Assembly (NCBI GenBank): GCA_033439685.1
Contig: JAUEDM010000003.1
Location: 4,494,001-4,558,000 of the forward strand
DNA: 64,000 bases
Reading direction: 5' to 3'
From: Apodospora peruviana
Taxonomy: Eukaryota > Ascomycota > Sordariomycetes > Sordariales > Lasiosphaeriaceae
A program made the translations under genes and the position numbers. Positions 36,484 through 46,963 of this stretch are shown piece by piece (the stretch's first letter is position 1; each line of letters starts with the position of its first letter). Below the pieces are notes generated by a model, which was given only the letters and a program-made list of their open reading frames with translations, searched no databases and was not told the DNA's origin.

Positions 36484-37556
36484 TACCTAGCGTTTTGTGG
36501 ATGGACAGAGTCCAGTCCCGGATGAGCCAGTGGCAGTGAATGATGGACTGTCTTAAGTCCTACTTTCTGCAAAAGGAGCAAAATCTGAGGGAAGGACTGA
36601 TCGTGCTGGAGCTTGGAGAGGAACATACAGGTTGAGAAATATTTCCCCAGACCTAAGGTATTCATCATCCAGTGCCCTCCCTGTTGGTTGCGGACTTCTT
36701 GTGCGGCGTAGCTACCGCATTTTACCGCATTTGATTGGTGCCCTGGCAGTCTAATGTAACTGGGCACGGGTTGTTGGCCTGTCAGTACTGGTGTCAAACG
36801 GCCCGCAAAACGGCATGCTAGAATAGACTGCTTATGCAGACAGCCTCCAACGGTGGGGGGAGGGAATCAACTTGAAGTATTGGCGTGGTTCTAATCAACG
36901 GAACGTGGTTATGTGCTTATGCTCACAAAGTCAATAAGTTGCTAACTGATACAGCCCTTCAGTCTTTCTTGTTGTTGATCGCGGTACTGGACAAGAGGAG
37001 TGCAGTCGGATCTCATCCCGCCATTGCTTGTTGATCTTATTCATCGATACGCCTCGAATAGCTTGCCTGACTCAGACTTCGGAGTTTTTGGTACATTTTA
37101 GTCAAGTAAGGACTAAACGATGTGGCTGACACTTGAATATTTGGCTGTACCATCGACACATGCGCCTAAGCGTCTAAGCCTCCATCGTCAATAGCCGACA
37201 GATGTTAGCCGGCGGAATCGTCACTGAAGACGTTACGTTAAAGCTTGAGGTTATCGATGACCCCGAGCGTTTCGAACGCAGACCCCTACTTGAGATGTAC
37301 CAAACCGGATGGAGGCTGATATCCAAGAAGTTTAAGGTAAGAAAGACAAACTGATGCCGAATGTCGACACATCCCACTGACGCTGGGATTACGACTTTGG
37401 GGAAGCATGGCAGCTTCACGGCTTGTCTTGCACATGACGCTTGTCTACATGTATCCAAACTATTTGGTTTAGTGATTCTTGCTTGCTGTGGCTTTCAAGA
37501 AAATATGATATCTTCAACAACCCAGATCCCCATATCTTTGACTCACACAGCAGCCG

Positions 37557-37557
<1 letters not shown>

Positions 37558-37600
<43 letters not shown>

Positions 37601-37612
37601 AAAAAAAAAAAA
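37558..37612. repeat. Poly(A) tract, interrupted once
   Basis: 40 A (37558-37597), TC, then 13 A. No retroelement coding sequence or target-site duplication was visible, so I treat it as a simple repeat. Confidence 0.9.
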
Positions 37613-38220
37613 TCAAAAGCCTGCACACACACTTAAATTCTAGTTCATTACCACAGGTTTCCTTGAATGTGCTCCCTCATTCACTCCGAGGCCGCTGATC
37701 TTGGAAGAGACAGCCAAATAGCTGCGAAGTTTAACTTGCTTACTGGACTTGTTCTTTGCTTAAACTTTGATAAGGACACAAATGAGCTTGGGGCCTTTAA
37801 GAATAGTATAAAAGATTAAATGTGTCAAAACTTCGCAGTTATAACTCTTTCTAGTCAAAGCTCGTCCCATCCTCAGAATACCTTAGCTACCTAGGTAGGT
37901 ATATATGACCTTTTGATTGGGCAGACTTGCTAGTGAAAGTTTAGATAAATTTCATCCTGGAGGGGGATATAACAAAAGCTTAATCTCCATTCACTCGTCT
38001 TTCTTCCTAATTATTCTCCATTCACCGAACTTTGCTCCATCCTCAGGCAGTCTTAAGCTTTCTAGTGCGCGCCAGCTCTTTCTCTCGAAATTCTAACTCT
38101 AGTATTTCAGTTCTGACTCTTATTCTCGACTTGGATATTTAATCCAACACTTTCCCCTCATTTCCAGTCGAAGCTGGAGCGCACTCTACCAAATTCCCGA
38201 AACCCAGGAACTCAAAGCCT

Positions 38221-38226
38221 TATAAA
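38221..38226 (+). promoter_or_regulatory. TATA-like sequence before the Fic gene
   Basis: TATAAA 25 nt before the ATG at 38251. This is close for a TATA box and may be coincidental, or the start may lie just upstream of the ATG. Confidence 0.3.
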
Positions 38227-38250
38227 GTCTTTTGAAGGGGAATAGCCCGA

Positions 38251-39508
38251 ATGTCTAATCACGTCGAACTGACGGACCTCTCCGCCAGCCTCAGCAAGGC
38301 CTTCGCCAGCGGCTGGCCCACCTGGTAAGTGATCACCCTCATGCCTCCCAAGTTCCTTGCCGCTTGTCTGCAGAGAAAATATTTAAAGGGAGTTCTTGAA
38401 CTAACGACTCCGCAGGCGCAGTACTCGCCATCATGGAAGGCAGCCGGCGACTGATACCTTCAAAATTCGCCTCACCTCGGAGCTCAGGTCTCGCCAGAAC
38501 ACTTACGTTAAGAGCGAACTGGGCCCCCCGTCGAGTCGTCATGCGGGTACTGGGAGTGAACAGACAAACATGGACCTTGATGAGACGGACCCAACCCTCA
38601 TAATCTCCATAGCTCGCTTCACGTCTGCTCGAGCAGGATCCAACCTTTTCTCCGGTTGGGTGTGGGACGGGGTGGAGGAGGAATTGGCCACTCTCGTCTA
38701 CGGGTCTAATAAGATCGAGTCTGCAGGCAGCAGCTTGGCGATCACATCCAAGCTCTGCCGGGACGTCTTCCGCGGCAATTTTGTGCCTTGGTACATTCGC
38801 GAGGGTACCCCTGATTACGAAGAGCATATCAAGTACCTCGAGCAGACCCAGAGAAAGAGCGACAAGATAGGGGTTTATCGTTCTCGCCTTGGAGTCATTC
38901 AGCACGCCCTAGCCCTCAACTTTCTCATCGAAAAAGTCGTGGTGGAAGGTCACGACCTCACCGAGGCTCTCATCCTGCGCACTCATGCCATTCTCTACCA
39001 TGGTCTGGAGCATGATGGTGTCGTGAAAGGCAAATACCGTACGTACGAGGTGGCAGTCTCCTACGGCAAGCCTGGCGAGGAAACGAAAAGACTCAGCATG
39101 CCTTCGGCGGTGCCGCGGTACATGAAGGAGCTGGTCGCACACCTCAAGGAAGACATCGTCAATGCGGAGAACGACGGCGAGATGGACCCTTACACGCTGG
39201 CCGCACGCTATCACCACGGCTTCATAATGGTTCACCCCTTCGGCGACGGCAACGGGCGCATGTCGCGCATCATCCTCAATGTCTTGCTACTGAAGTACGC
39301 AGGTCACCTCTGCTTGTTCGGCAGTGATGACCAAGATAAGGACGAGTATCTCGCTGTAGTCGAGCGTTGTGCCAAGGTGTTCAACGACGAAGATCTGGTG
39401 GTCGAGTTCCAGAAGCAGACCTCACACCAGGAATTCGCCTTGTATGTTCTATCCAGGTCGAACAGGAGCTTGAAGGCCATGGCGGGGTGGGCGATAAGAT
39501 GGTCTTAG
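38251..39508 (+). CDS. Fic-domain protein (probable AMP-transferase)
   Basis: Exons 38251-38324 and 38416-39508 (GTAAGT donor, CTAAC branch, CGCAG acceptor, phase 2), 388 aa. The Fic core motif HPFGDGNGRMSR starts at His298 and matches HPFx[D/E]GN[G/K]R. It therefore has the catalytic His, the acidic Mg-binding residue and the phosphate-binding GNGR. An N-terminal SNKIES (residues 122-127) occupies the place of the class II inhibitory helix motif [S/T]xxxE[G/N]. The autoinhibitory Glu is present but the next residue is Ser. Known Fic enzymes transfer AMP or other groups to protein hydroxyls. The target here is unknown. There is no signal peptide or membrane helix, unlike animal FICD, so it is likely cytosolic. 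Confidence 0.9.
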
Positions 39509-40442
39509 ATAAGAAGCCATTCACTCTGACCGTTCGTCCAACATCAGGAGCGCTCAGGAGGTTAGAGTCTCGGCGTTCTGATTTTCCGTCTATCATTTTC
39601 CTTTATCTACGCCTCTCCACAGGCTTGAACCATGACTTTCATGTTGCCCAAGGATAGACAGGATTTTGCTCTCCGTTCCGCGCGAGACCAAATTGTATCG
39701 ACCTTGATTAGCACCTGGGCTTTTGCCAGCCGTTTGCCTTGCACAATAAATATATAAAACATTGATCTAATTACGAAAAGAAACTGAATCAGCCTAGTCG
39801 ATCGTCCAATTCTAGAACTTGAGGGATAGATAGACACTGGTAACTGATTCAGGTAAGTACCTATACTGCAATCATCTCCGACTTTTTCACGTCGCAGACG
39901 TTTCTGACTTGTCTCCAGCGACCGAGAAACTGCCTTGCGCGTGGGATTACCGCTTCCGTCTGTTGCTGTGTCGGTGTGTGGTTTCGGAGCTTCTTATGCC
40001 TACATGCATGTAAATGGAAAAGATTGAGAATTCGGTGAGCCTAGGTCCGGATGTTTCGGCAGCTGCACGGTTGGAAGGGCACCGAATTTGGAAAAACTAA
40101 TGGGCTTGCGCTGTTGGTCAAGTCTCGATCGGGACATGTGAATCGTGCAGTATCAATGACAGCATGAAGAACTTTGACTGGATGCTCAGTTATGAGATGA
40201 CAGTGAAGAGCCACTCGCACTATTAGTGCATAGGTACCCTTACCTTACATCACAGAATGGACAGGACATGCGAGCAACATGTACGGCCCGCCTGGAGAGT
40301 TGGGCGCCTAGGGAGTTTAGGTACCGTGGTCATTGGGGAGGAGGATAGTTATATATTACTCGGGTCCTCCAGTCCGTAATTCATATCAAGTTCATTCAAG
40401 TTCAAATCGGATCCTCTTGCATCCAATTCGCAGCCTACCTTT
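39509..40442. other. Convergent intergenic gap
   Basis: 0.9 kb between the Fic gene (+) and the amine-oxidase remnant (-). No gene is supported. Confidence 0.4.
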
Positions 40443-41229
40443 CTACCGAACTTCCAACTTAAACATTTCACTCTTCATCATCTTCCTTATCCTCCTCGTC
40501 AAAGCCCGCGACCGGTCGCGGACACGGTAATTGTGCGGCACAAACATGACGGACGAGGCGCTCGTCGTCATGAGCGTGTTGGGAATATCGCCCGTGTTGG
40601 GCACATGGTGGTTACCAAGGTTAAACCAGACAACGCTTGTACCAATAAGTCGTGGTCAGACATCATCATTTGCAGTCCAAACCATGAGCGTTTGTACAAA
40701 CTTACAGATCTTGGCCCGCGATGCTCTCATTGTCAGCCAGAAAGCGGCCGAAGTCGACGAGCGGCTCGCCAGGCGTCAGCGAATTCGTGGGCACCGCTGA
40801 TCGAGGTTCCGTGTCTTTTTGACGGGTAATAAACAGATCGCTTTTGGCCCATTCCGCCGCACGCTGGAGGATGGGAGATTCTTGGATGGTAAGATGCGCC
40901 GGAGAGCCTACCCCCGTGCCGGGCATGATGCGGTAGCCCCGGCGCTCGCCGAGGTGGTTCTCCTCTCCCGTGATGACGTACATGGAGGCACCATTCGGTG
41001 GCCAGTGGAGTGCCCGTCTCCGTCTCGATCAAGGTCCGGTCGAGGACCATGGTGTGGCGGCGCCGTGGGCCGCCGGACCATGGGTAGTAGTCGACTTCGC
41101 GCGGGGCGACGGTGATTTTTGCCAACGAGTTTCGTTCTCCGCCCGTGATATCCAGGTGGGCCTTGAAGTTGAGGACATGGTCGTGAATAGAGCTAGATAA
41201 TGCATCGTGCACGCGGTAGCCGTAGCGTG

Positions 41230-41272
<43 letters not shown>

Positions 41273-41350
41273 GGAGCTGGGGAACAGCCATGCCTGATAG
41301 AGGAAGAGGACTGTCGTCAATACCAGGGCGCCAATGGTGAAGAGATTCAT
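40443..41350 (-). pseudogene. Copper amine oxidase remnant (TPQ-containing part deleted)
   Basis: From ATG 41350 a membrane/signal helix (MNLFTIGALVLTTVLFLYQAWLF) runs through a poly-Asn stretch coded by (AAC)n straight into the C-terminal part of a copper amine oxidase. IHDHVLNF carries the H-x-H copper ligands, followed by RHTMVLDRTLIE. A one-base frame break lies at about 41014. Then come PPNGASMY, RGYRIMPGTGVGSPAHLTIQ and RQKDTEPRSA. A normal intron (40705-40636) leads to VVWFNLGNHHVPNTGDIPNT, which holds the third copper His, and a stop at 40443. Full enzymes have about 650-700 a.a.; the domain with the Tyr that becomes topaquinone is absent. Such enzymes oxidise primary amines to aldehydes, but this copy cannot form the cofactor. 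Confidence 0.8.
41230..41273. repeat. (GTT)n / (AAC)n trinucleotide repeat
   Basis: About 14 units. Read on the minus strand it codes for poly-Asn at the exact point where the amine-oxidase remnant lost its middle. Confidence 0.95.
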
Positions 41351-42024
41351 TTTGGTTCCTTGCATTGAAGATGTCCGAAATGTCTTTAAGCACATCCGAG
41401 TAGAGGTGGACGCCGCTCATATCAGGCAGCTTGGGTGGTATTATAGTGGTTTGGTGCTGACTGGAGGCGCAGCGTGGGGGGGGGGCGTCTTTCCACAGTA
41501 AGGTAGGTGTTGGTACGCACCAGACTTCCCACCAGCGATTCATGCATAAGCCGCATGAAGCAAACACAATACCCTTCAATGTATTTTGGGCGGGAATTTG
41601 CTAATGACGATTACAAGCACATGCAAGTGGACCAAGGTAAAAAGCACGTCACGACAGCTTACTAGGTACTTATGGATAGCTTACACCTACAAGGACAAAA
41701 TGGCGATAAGCCCGTAATGGGCGCCCTTCTTTTTTTGTAAATACCTAGGTAGGCACATGTAGGTAGGTATGTAACGAGCAACTGTAATACTGTAGTAGTA
41801 TCTAGAACTTGAACCAAGCTTGCAAATTATTTCAGCCCCATTCCTTCCTAATACCAACCAGGTAGGTAGTTAATGACAGAAACCACGGGTCAACCGAACT
41901 CGAACAAAGCAAAAGTGATCTGCTATCGCTGGCTGTGGGTTAGAAACGTGAAAGTTCAGCTTCGGGATTATGGTAGCTTACCGACTCGGTACCTAGGAAA
42001 GCGGCATATGGAAGAATTGGCCGT
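41351..42024. other. Intergenic region
   Basis: 0.7 kb, no gene supported. Several ACCTAGGT/GGTAGGTA-type motifs lie around 41742-41775 and 41860. Confidence 0.4.
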
Positions 42025-42418
42025 CTACTCCGACTCGGCAGATAACCATTGCGAGCGAGTGGAGATGCAGCAGTCGATAATGTTGTCGGTATCTTCCGCA
42101 GCCTCTGGGTCACGGACAACAAGGCCAGCTTCGGCCATGGCCACGGCCTCTGGCTCGGGCTCAGCGTTGCGAGCCGCGCTTTCGGCCCGTTTAGACCACT
42201 TGGAGCGAGTCGAGATGCGATCGGGAGCAATCTGAGGCTCGGCCTCACGGGCTACAATGTCATCCCTCTTATTCCACTTTGAGCGAGTCGAGATACGATC
42301 GGGGGCGATCTCCCTTCCACGAGCCTCGAGATCGTTAAGAGCACGGCTCTCAACGACCAGGGCGGCAACCGCGCTGACAGCCAGCAAAGACGGCGAAATA
42401 GAACGACTTGAGGAGCAT
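42025..42418 (-). CDS. Kex2-processed repeat peptide (RiPP) precursor candidate, with a frame break in the signal peptide
   Basis: After a TATA box the first ATG (42418) begins a hydrophobic signal-like start (MLLKSFYFAVFA). At about 42385 one extra base (or a 2-base loss) moves the rest of the leader (LAVSAVAALVVES) and the body into another frame, which is open to the TAG at 42025. The body has two near-identical 45-bp units ending in a Kex2 site: IAPDRISTRSKWNKR (42265-42309) and IAPDRISTRSKWSKR (42187-42231). They are separated by DDIVAREAEPQ. A partial third unit CISTRSQW (42047-42067) lacks KR. Signal peptide, acidic/EAEP spacers and KR-ended repeats are the layout of alpha-pheromone and dikaritin-type precursors. 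The core is unlike known pheromones. UstYa-family genes next door favour a RiPP. The frame break may be decay or an assembly error. Confidence 0.6.
42047..42309 (-). repeat. Core-peptide repeats of the precursor (45-bp units)
   Basis: Units at 42265-42309 and 42187-42231, 78 bp apart, differ mainly at third positions (for example CGTATC versus CGCATC). The protein sequence has therefore been kept while the DNA drifted. A shorter third unit is at 42047-42067. All three keep ISTRS[K/Q]W. Confidence 0.9.
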
Positions 42419-43279
42419 CTTGGCTGTGGGTTTTGGAGTGGGTTTGCAGAAGTGATGTGCAGGGAATTGTAAGTTTGAATTTGAATGAGTATAGGACGAC
42501 GAAGATGTCGGTAGATGGGGGGCCACTTGGGCAGACGTGAGGGCACGACTTGCATTATATACTTGACCGCTCAGTCGAAGGACGTGTTCCCAGTCCAATC
42601 CAGCTCTCAAATTGCTTCCAACCCGTGTAGCTCCCTTTCCCTTCCAGGGAGAATTCAATCACGAGGGTGAGAGCACCAGGCTTACACCACGACAGGCAGC
42701 TCTCTGGCCACGAACAAGCTTTGGGGACAACATGAAGGCACTGTGCCGCTGTCGACGAGGCAGGAAGTGATCGCCCAAGTTCTCAGGGTGTTTTGGTTTA
42801 ACTAAGTCATGTTCCATGTGAATGATTCGGCAGGTAACCAATTGTATCCAAGATGTAGTCACCACCACCAAACAGTTTGAAGAGCCTCGAGTATACAACC
42901 AATTTGCTCAAGTCGCCAACGGTCCCCTGGAAACACGTAATAGGAAGGTTCTGTTGAAGTTATACGCTGTGCAACGTCTCACACCCCCTCTCACATTTGG
43001 AATCACACAAGGACCTTGTTTGCAGCTGCATAGGTAACTAGAACTAGTTATCCTGACTCCGCTGATCTCACCCATAGTTTGGAGACAACACTCACGAGCT
43101 TGGCTGAATCTCGAGCCATGACTCGAGAGCGCTGTGCCAACGTCTCCCACAGCATCAAGTTCTTCTAGTTCGCGTGGACCTGTTTTGTCTTTCCTGATTG
43201 ACGTGTATTCCACAGCTAACAAAACTCTTCTCAGCAACTCTACCAACTGTATCCGCAACGCAAACACCTGTCTTTCCCA
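42419..43279. other. Divergent promoter region, precursor gene and UstYa-like gene 1
   Basis: 0.86 kb between divergently transcribed cluster genes, allowing shared control. Apart from the TATA box I see no clear operator. Confidence 0.4.
42555..42562 (-). promoter_or_regulatory. TATA box of the precursor gene
   Basis: TATATAAT on the minus strand, about 137 nt before the ATG at 42418. It places the transcription start downstream of the apparent upstream ATG at 42555, so the 42418 ATG would be the first in the mRNA. Confidence 0.5.
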
Positions 43280-44284
43280 ATGTGGCCCTTACCATCTCAT
43301 GATTATACTTCGGTGATGACCACCTCAGAACCCGATTCACCATCTGAAGACAAGGCCTCTGTCCCCAATGGTTTCAGGAGGCGGCTGTCGTGGATCTCAT
43401 CAACTCAAGCTCTGTTATTGAGCATGAACATCATCCTCTTTATCATTTCCGTCGTGAGCATCAACAGTAGGCCGCCATCATCACCTGAACATGGAGGCCG
43501 AACTGGAACCGCGGCATACGAGCGGGTGGAACTTAACTTCGACTTGAAAAAGGCGTCGTCTTTCTGTGAGTTGTTCCCATTCAAAGATGTAATCAATGTT
43601 CCACAACAGACCTCGTCTTCAGTGAACGCTAGATTAATCATGATGGTATCTCGGTTATTAGCACCCATTTGGACGTCCTTGATCTGAAACCCCGACTTCG
43701 CATCTTCAACGGCGCCCTCCGCGACAACTCGTCCATATGGCGGCAACCCCCATCAGCCCGCGTCGACGCAGCCTGGGACTTTTATCTCGACGGAAGGGCT
43801 CGAGGCCATCACCGTGTCCTCGGCAGCCATCTCGAAATCCCACAAAGACCCGTCAATCTCGGTCAAGGCGCCCCCGTCCTGGGGCGGGGGTGAGGATGCG
43901 TATATTGCGCAGATTGAGGTCTTCCACCAGATCCACTGCCTGAACGAGCTGCGCAAGGAGATCTACTACGACCACTACTACAAGTCTGGGCCGCCGGACG
44001 AGCTCCACCGCAGTCACAAGGCGCATTGCATCCACATGTTACTGCAGGCGGTGACGTGCGCCGCCGACGTCGGGCTGATCTCTCACAACTGGGTGCATAA
44101 CGAAAACATCGAGGAGCCAAAGACCAGGCCCATGCCCGACTTCAACGTGGTCAAGATGTGCAGGGACTTTGACTCGCTCTTGGACTGGTCGAGGGAGAAC
44201 GGAGTCAAAGGGCTGGCACGCAAATGGCGGGACCTGAAATACCCCGGGGGAGTGAAGATTGTGCCTGGGGATGGATACGCGTGA
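43280..44284 (+). CDS. UstYa/DUF3328-family oxidase-like protein 1
   Basis: ATG 43280 (or 43316) begins a short cytosolic lead (EPDSPSEDK...RRRL) and one membrane helix (SSTQALLLSMNIILFIISVV), the family's usual N-terminus. An intron at 43566-43661 (GTGAGT, TTAG) follows. The conserved stretch LRIFNGALRDNSSIW...PPSARVDAAWDFY is read in a shifted frame between about 43681 (one base missing) and 43792 (one base extra). The normal frame then resumes with SVKAPPSWGGGEDAYIAQIEVFHQIHCLNELRK to the stop. HQIHC is the family's HxxHC motif; a second, SHKAHC, follows at the usual distance. UstYa-type enzymes oxidatively cyclise ribosomal peptides or modify cyclic peptides at the membrane. Two compensating shifts mean a damaged gene or two sequence errors. 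Confidence 0.8.
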
Positions 44285-44520
44285 GAAGGGGGATGGATTG
44301 GGTATGTGCAGAATCGGCATGTTGAAATTTACTTAGCCTTGACCTTCACAATACTAAGGTACTTTTCTCAAATCAACAGTAAACCTTGGTATATTTGTTG
44401 CCTTCATTCTCATACTGTGAATAGCATTGGGCAGAACCTGATTCCAAACTCAAAACAAACCAAAAAAAGAAAAAGAAAGAAACAGTTTGGTGAATTCTTG
44501 GGGCCGTGCCTGCCTGCAAG

Positions 44521-45932
44521 ATGAACCACGAATACTTCGAGGAGCGGATGACGCTGGTGAAGGAGATTCTCAAGAACCACGACCTCGAGGTGAGAGCCAT
44601 GCCACCTTAACCTTACCTACCAGCCCTTCCGCCTGGCACGGAATTTTTGGTCAGGCAATGGCTACCTACGTTTCGTACCTTACCTAGGTACTGACCATCT
44701 ACCTATACTCGTAGCATACAAGCATCACGCCACTGGAGTATGACGAGAACTGCCCGTTTCCGTACAACAACTTCCTGTACAAGATCACACTCGCAGAACC
44801 CGCCAAGCCGCAGTCGTTCTTCGTCCACGCCAACAAGGCATGTACTTCGCTGCCGCCGGAGGAGGGCGTCCGGTCGCTCGTAATCCGGCTCAGCAACCCC
44901 CGGGCAGAAGGCCTCAATCAGACCAACAGGGTCCAGAACGAGGTCGCGGCGCTTCATCTTGCCCGTTGCGGCGATGATCATAATCCGCTCTCGAAAGTCT
45001 TTCCAGCGGTCTACGACTGGGCACCACCACTACACAGCGATGCTTCACCCGCAATAGGCTGGGTTCTGATGGAATTCAAGCCCGGCGTGGCGCTAGATCA
45101 GCACTTCGGCACGCTGTCGGACAAAGATAGCGACAAGAAAGCAGCCATCATCAGCCAGATTGCCGACGTCTTCTCCCTCATTCAGAGCGCTCCGCTGCCT
45201 GACGGCGTCAAATACTACGGCGGGTTGACCATCAGCGGCGACGGCTCCGGAGCCATCGTGAGTGGGCAGATGACGACGCTTGCGGGCGGGCCTTGGCCGT
45301 CGTACGGGAGCTTCTGGCGAGCCAAGCTGGCCGCGCAGCTCCGAGACTCGGATGAGAGCTCCGTCCTCCAAGGTTGGCGCGGCGAGCACGGCATCCGCGA
45401 GCGTGTAGACGCGTTTCTTGAGTCTGGCTTGGACAGGGCCCTGAGTGGCTCTGAAGCGGAACTTGTGCTTGTTCACGGAGACTTGAGTACGTCGTATTTT
45501 CACACTCTCTTAAGCGGCCTTAGTTATATGATCCTAACTCATCCATTCAAAGCGATGAACAACATCCTCTTCGACCCGGACACGGACAAGATCACCGGTG
45601 TCGTAGATTTTGACTTCGCTTCTGTCGGCCATCCTTGTCAGGAATTCTTCTCGTCCTTACGTGAAGTAGGCGGCAATGTGTCTAGTGAAGAAACCACGGA
45701 AGGGACTTTATGGGAGGACGCGCTTGCTGCGAGAGGCATCCTCCGCCCCGCCACTATACAAGGTATGGGTTCCCTGAAGCTCATTGGCAGACTGGAGGAG
45801 CTGCTCTGTCCCTTCCGCCTCGCACATCCGATCTTCATAGCCAGGCAGACCGCGGGGCAGATCATGGAGGGACGTGCAAAGGCTGAGGAGGAACTTGTGC
45901 ATTGTCTTGTCGCGCTTGAGTGTGCTGCTTGA
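44521..45932 (+). CDS. APH-fold phosphotransferase (aminoglycoside phosphotransferase/choline kinase-like)
   Basis: Exons 44521-44589, 44715-45486, 45553-45932; phases 0 and 1 match; 406 aa. N-lobe: PFPYNNFLYKITL, SLVIRLSNPRAEGLNQTNRVQNEVAAL (a Glu in the place of the alphaC Glu) and the hinge GWVLMEFKPGVALDQHF. C-lobe: catalytic LVHGDLTMNNILFD (Brenner-type HxDxxxxN; the junction falls inside it) and GVVDFDFASVGHPCQEF, the metal-binding Asp. All catalytic positions are present. Such fungal proteins phosphorylate unknown small molecules. Between the two UstYa-like genes it may act on the cluster product or in self-protection, which is inference. Confidence 0.87.
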
Positions 45933-46380
45933 ATAGGAAGGTGATGATATCAGGTTTCGAGGGTTTAAGCTAGGAATAATCAGTGTGAATTTCAATGTTC
46001 TTTTTTGTTATCTGCATTGTCACTTGCTTGCTTGGCTTATTACCGTTGTAATAGTGAGGCTGTGATGTGATGTGCTCTGATCACCGCTATCTGTCAAGAA
46101 GTTACTATCAACGACAGATCGAGCTACGGTGCGGTGCCACTGGACTGCATACATAGGTAGCGTTGACGTCCTGGGATAAGTAATAGCTCGGGTTACACAC
46201 GAGTTGGAATCTCTTCCACAAAGCTGAGTAAGAACAGTATCACAGTATCACAGCAAGCATCTCCGGCTTATTAGTACCTTGGGATCAGGATGTCTGGTTC
46301 GTTGGTACTTACCTAATTAGTTACAACTACCACTAAGACGGCCTTTTTGAACTTGAACCCCTTCTCCCCCTTCCCCCCTT

Positions 46381-46400
46381 CCCCCCCCCCCCCCCCCCCC
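46381..46400. repeat. Poly-C tract (20 nt)
   Basis: Uninterrupted run preceded by shorter C-rich runs (46368-46378). Confidence 0.95.
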
Positions 46401-46651
46401 TAAACCTGAACGCCTTGTTGGACATGTCATGTTCTGATATCTGGACTGATCGAGACATGCAGGTTGGTTGGTCAGTCGAGCCGAACCGCGGCCGAGTGTG
46501 GGGATGTTTGTTGATAATGGCGGCCGCCCGCGACAATCTATTCTTCAATGGTCGATGATGGAGAGATCCCTGTTTGTTGTTGGTGTGCTGTAATAAGACG
46601 CAAATAACAATGCAAGAGATCGAAGCCGAACAGCTCCGTACTTGGTTAGTA

Positions 46652-46665
46652 GGGGGGGGGGGGGG
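46652..46665. repeat. Poly-G tract (14 nt)
   Basis: Uninterrupted G run on the plus strand in the upstream region of UstYa-like gene 2. Confidence 0.95.
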
Positions 46666-46963
46666 ACACACAATGGTGGGGTTGCGCCGGAACCTCGTTT
46701 CGATATAGCCCAGTGTAAGCTAGATAGGGGGCTTGTTGTTGGTTTAATTTATTAATGATTTGTCATGATATTCGAACACTTTCAGTGACACCGTAGGCCC
46801 TCTACCGACGTGGGGGAATACCGCAGGTAGTCAGTCCAGACGCAACATTCTTTGTTAAGAGACGTTGGAAGCGGACTCATTGAACCAACCCAAAACAATT
46901 CGTTTCTCGTAGCTTAGTTATTCCATTCATCCACCAACATTGATACCAGACCTATCCTTCGCC

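Larger units (their letters stand above)
36484..38250. other. Intergenic region with poly(A) tract
   Basis: 1.8 kb, no supported gene. It holds the A tract at 37558-37612. The right 250 nt form the CT-rich leader region of the Fic gene. Confidence 0.4.
45933..46963. other. Intergenic region with long C and G runs
   Basis: 1 kb. It includes 20 C at 46381-46400 and 14 G at 46652-46665. No gene supported. Confidence 0.5.

Noticed and set aside
37558..37612. Poly(A) as a retrotransposon tail
   Set aside because: No reverse-transcriptase or ORF2-like sequence upstream and no target-site duplication visible.
42025..42418. Alpha-factor-like mating pheromone gene
   Set aside because: Repeat architecture fits, but the core lacks the W-C-x-x-x-G-x-x-C-W-type sequence of Sordariomycete pheromones and the neighbours are UstYa-type genes; a RiPP precursor is preferred.
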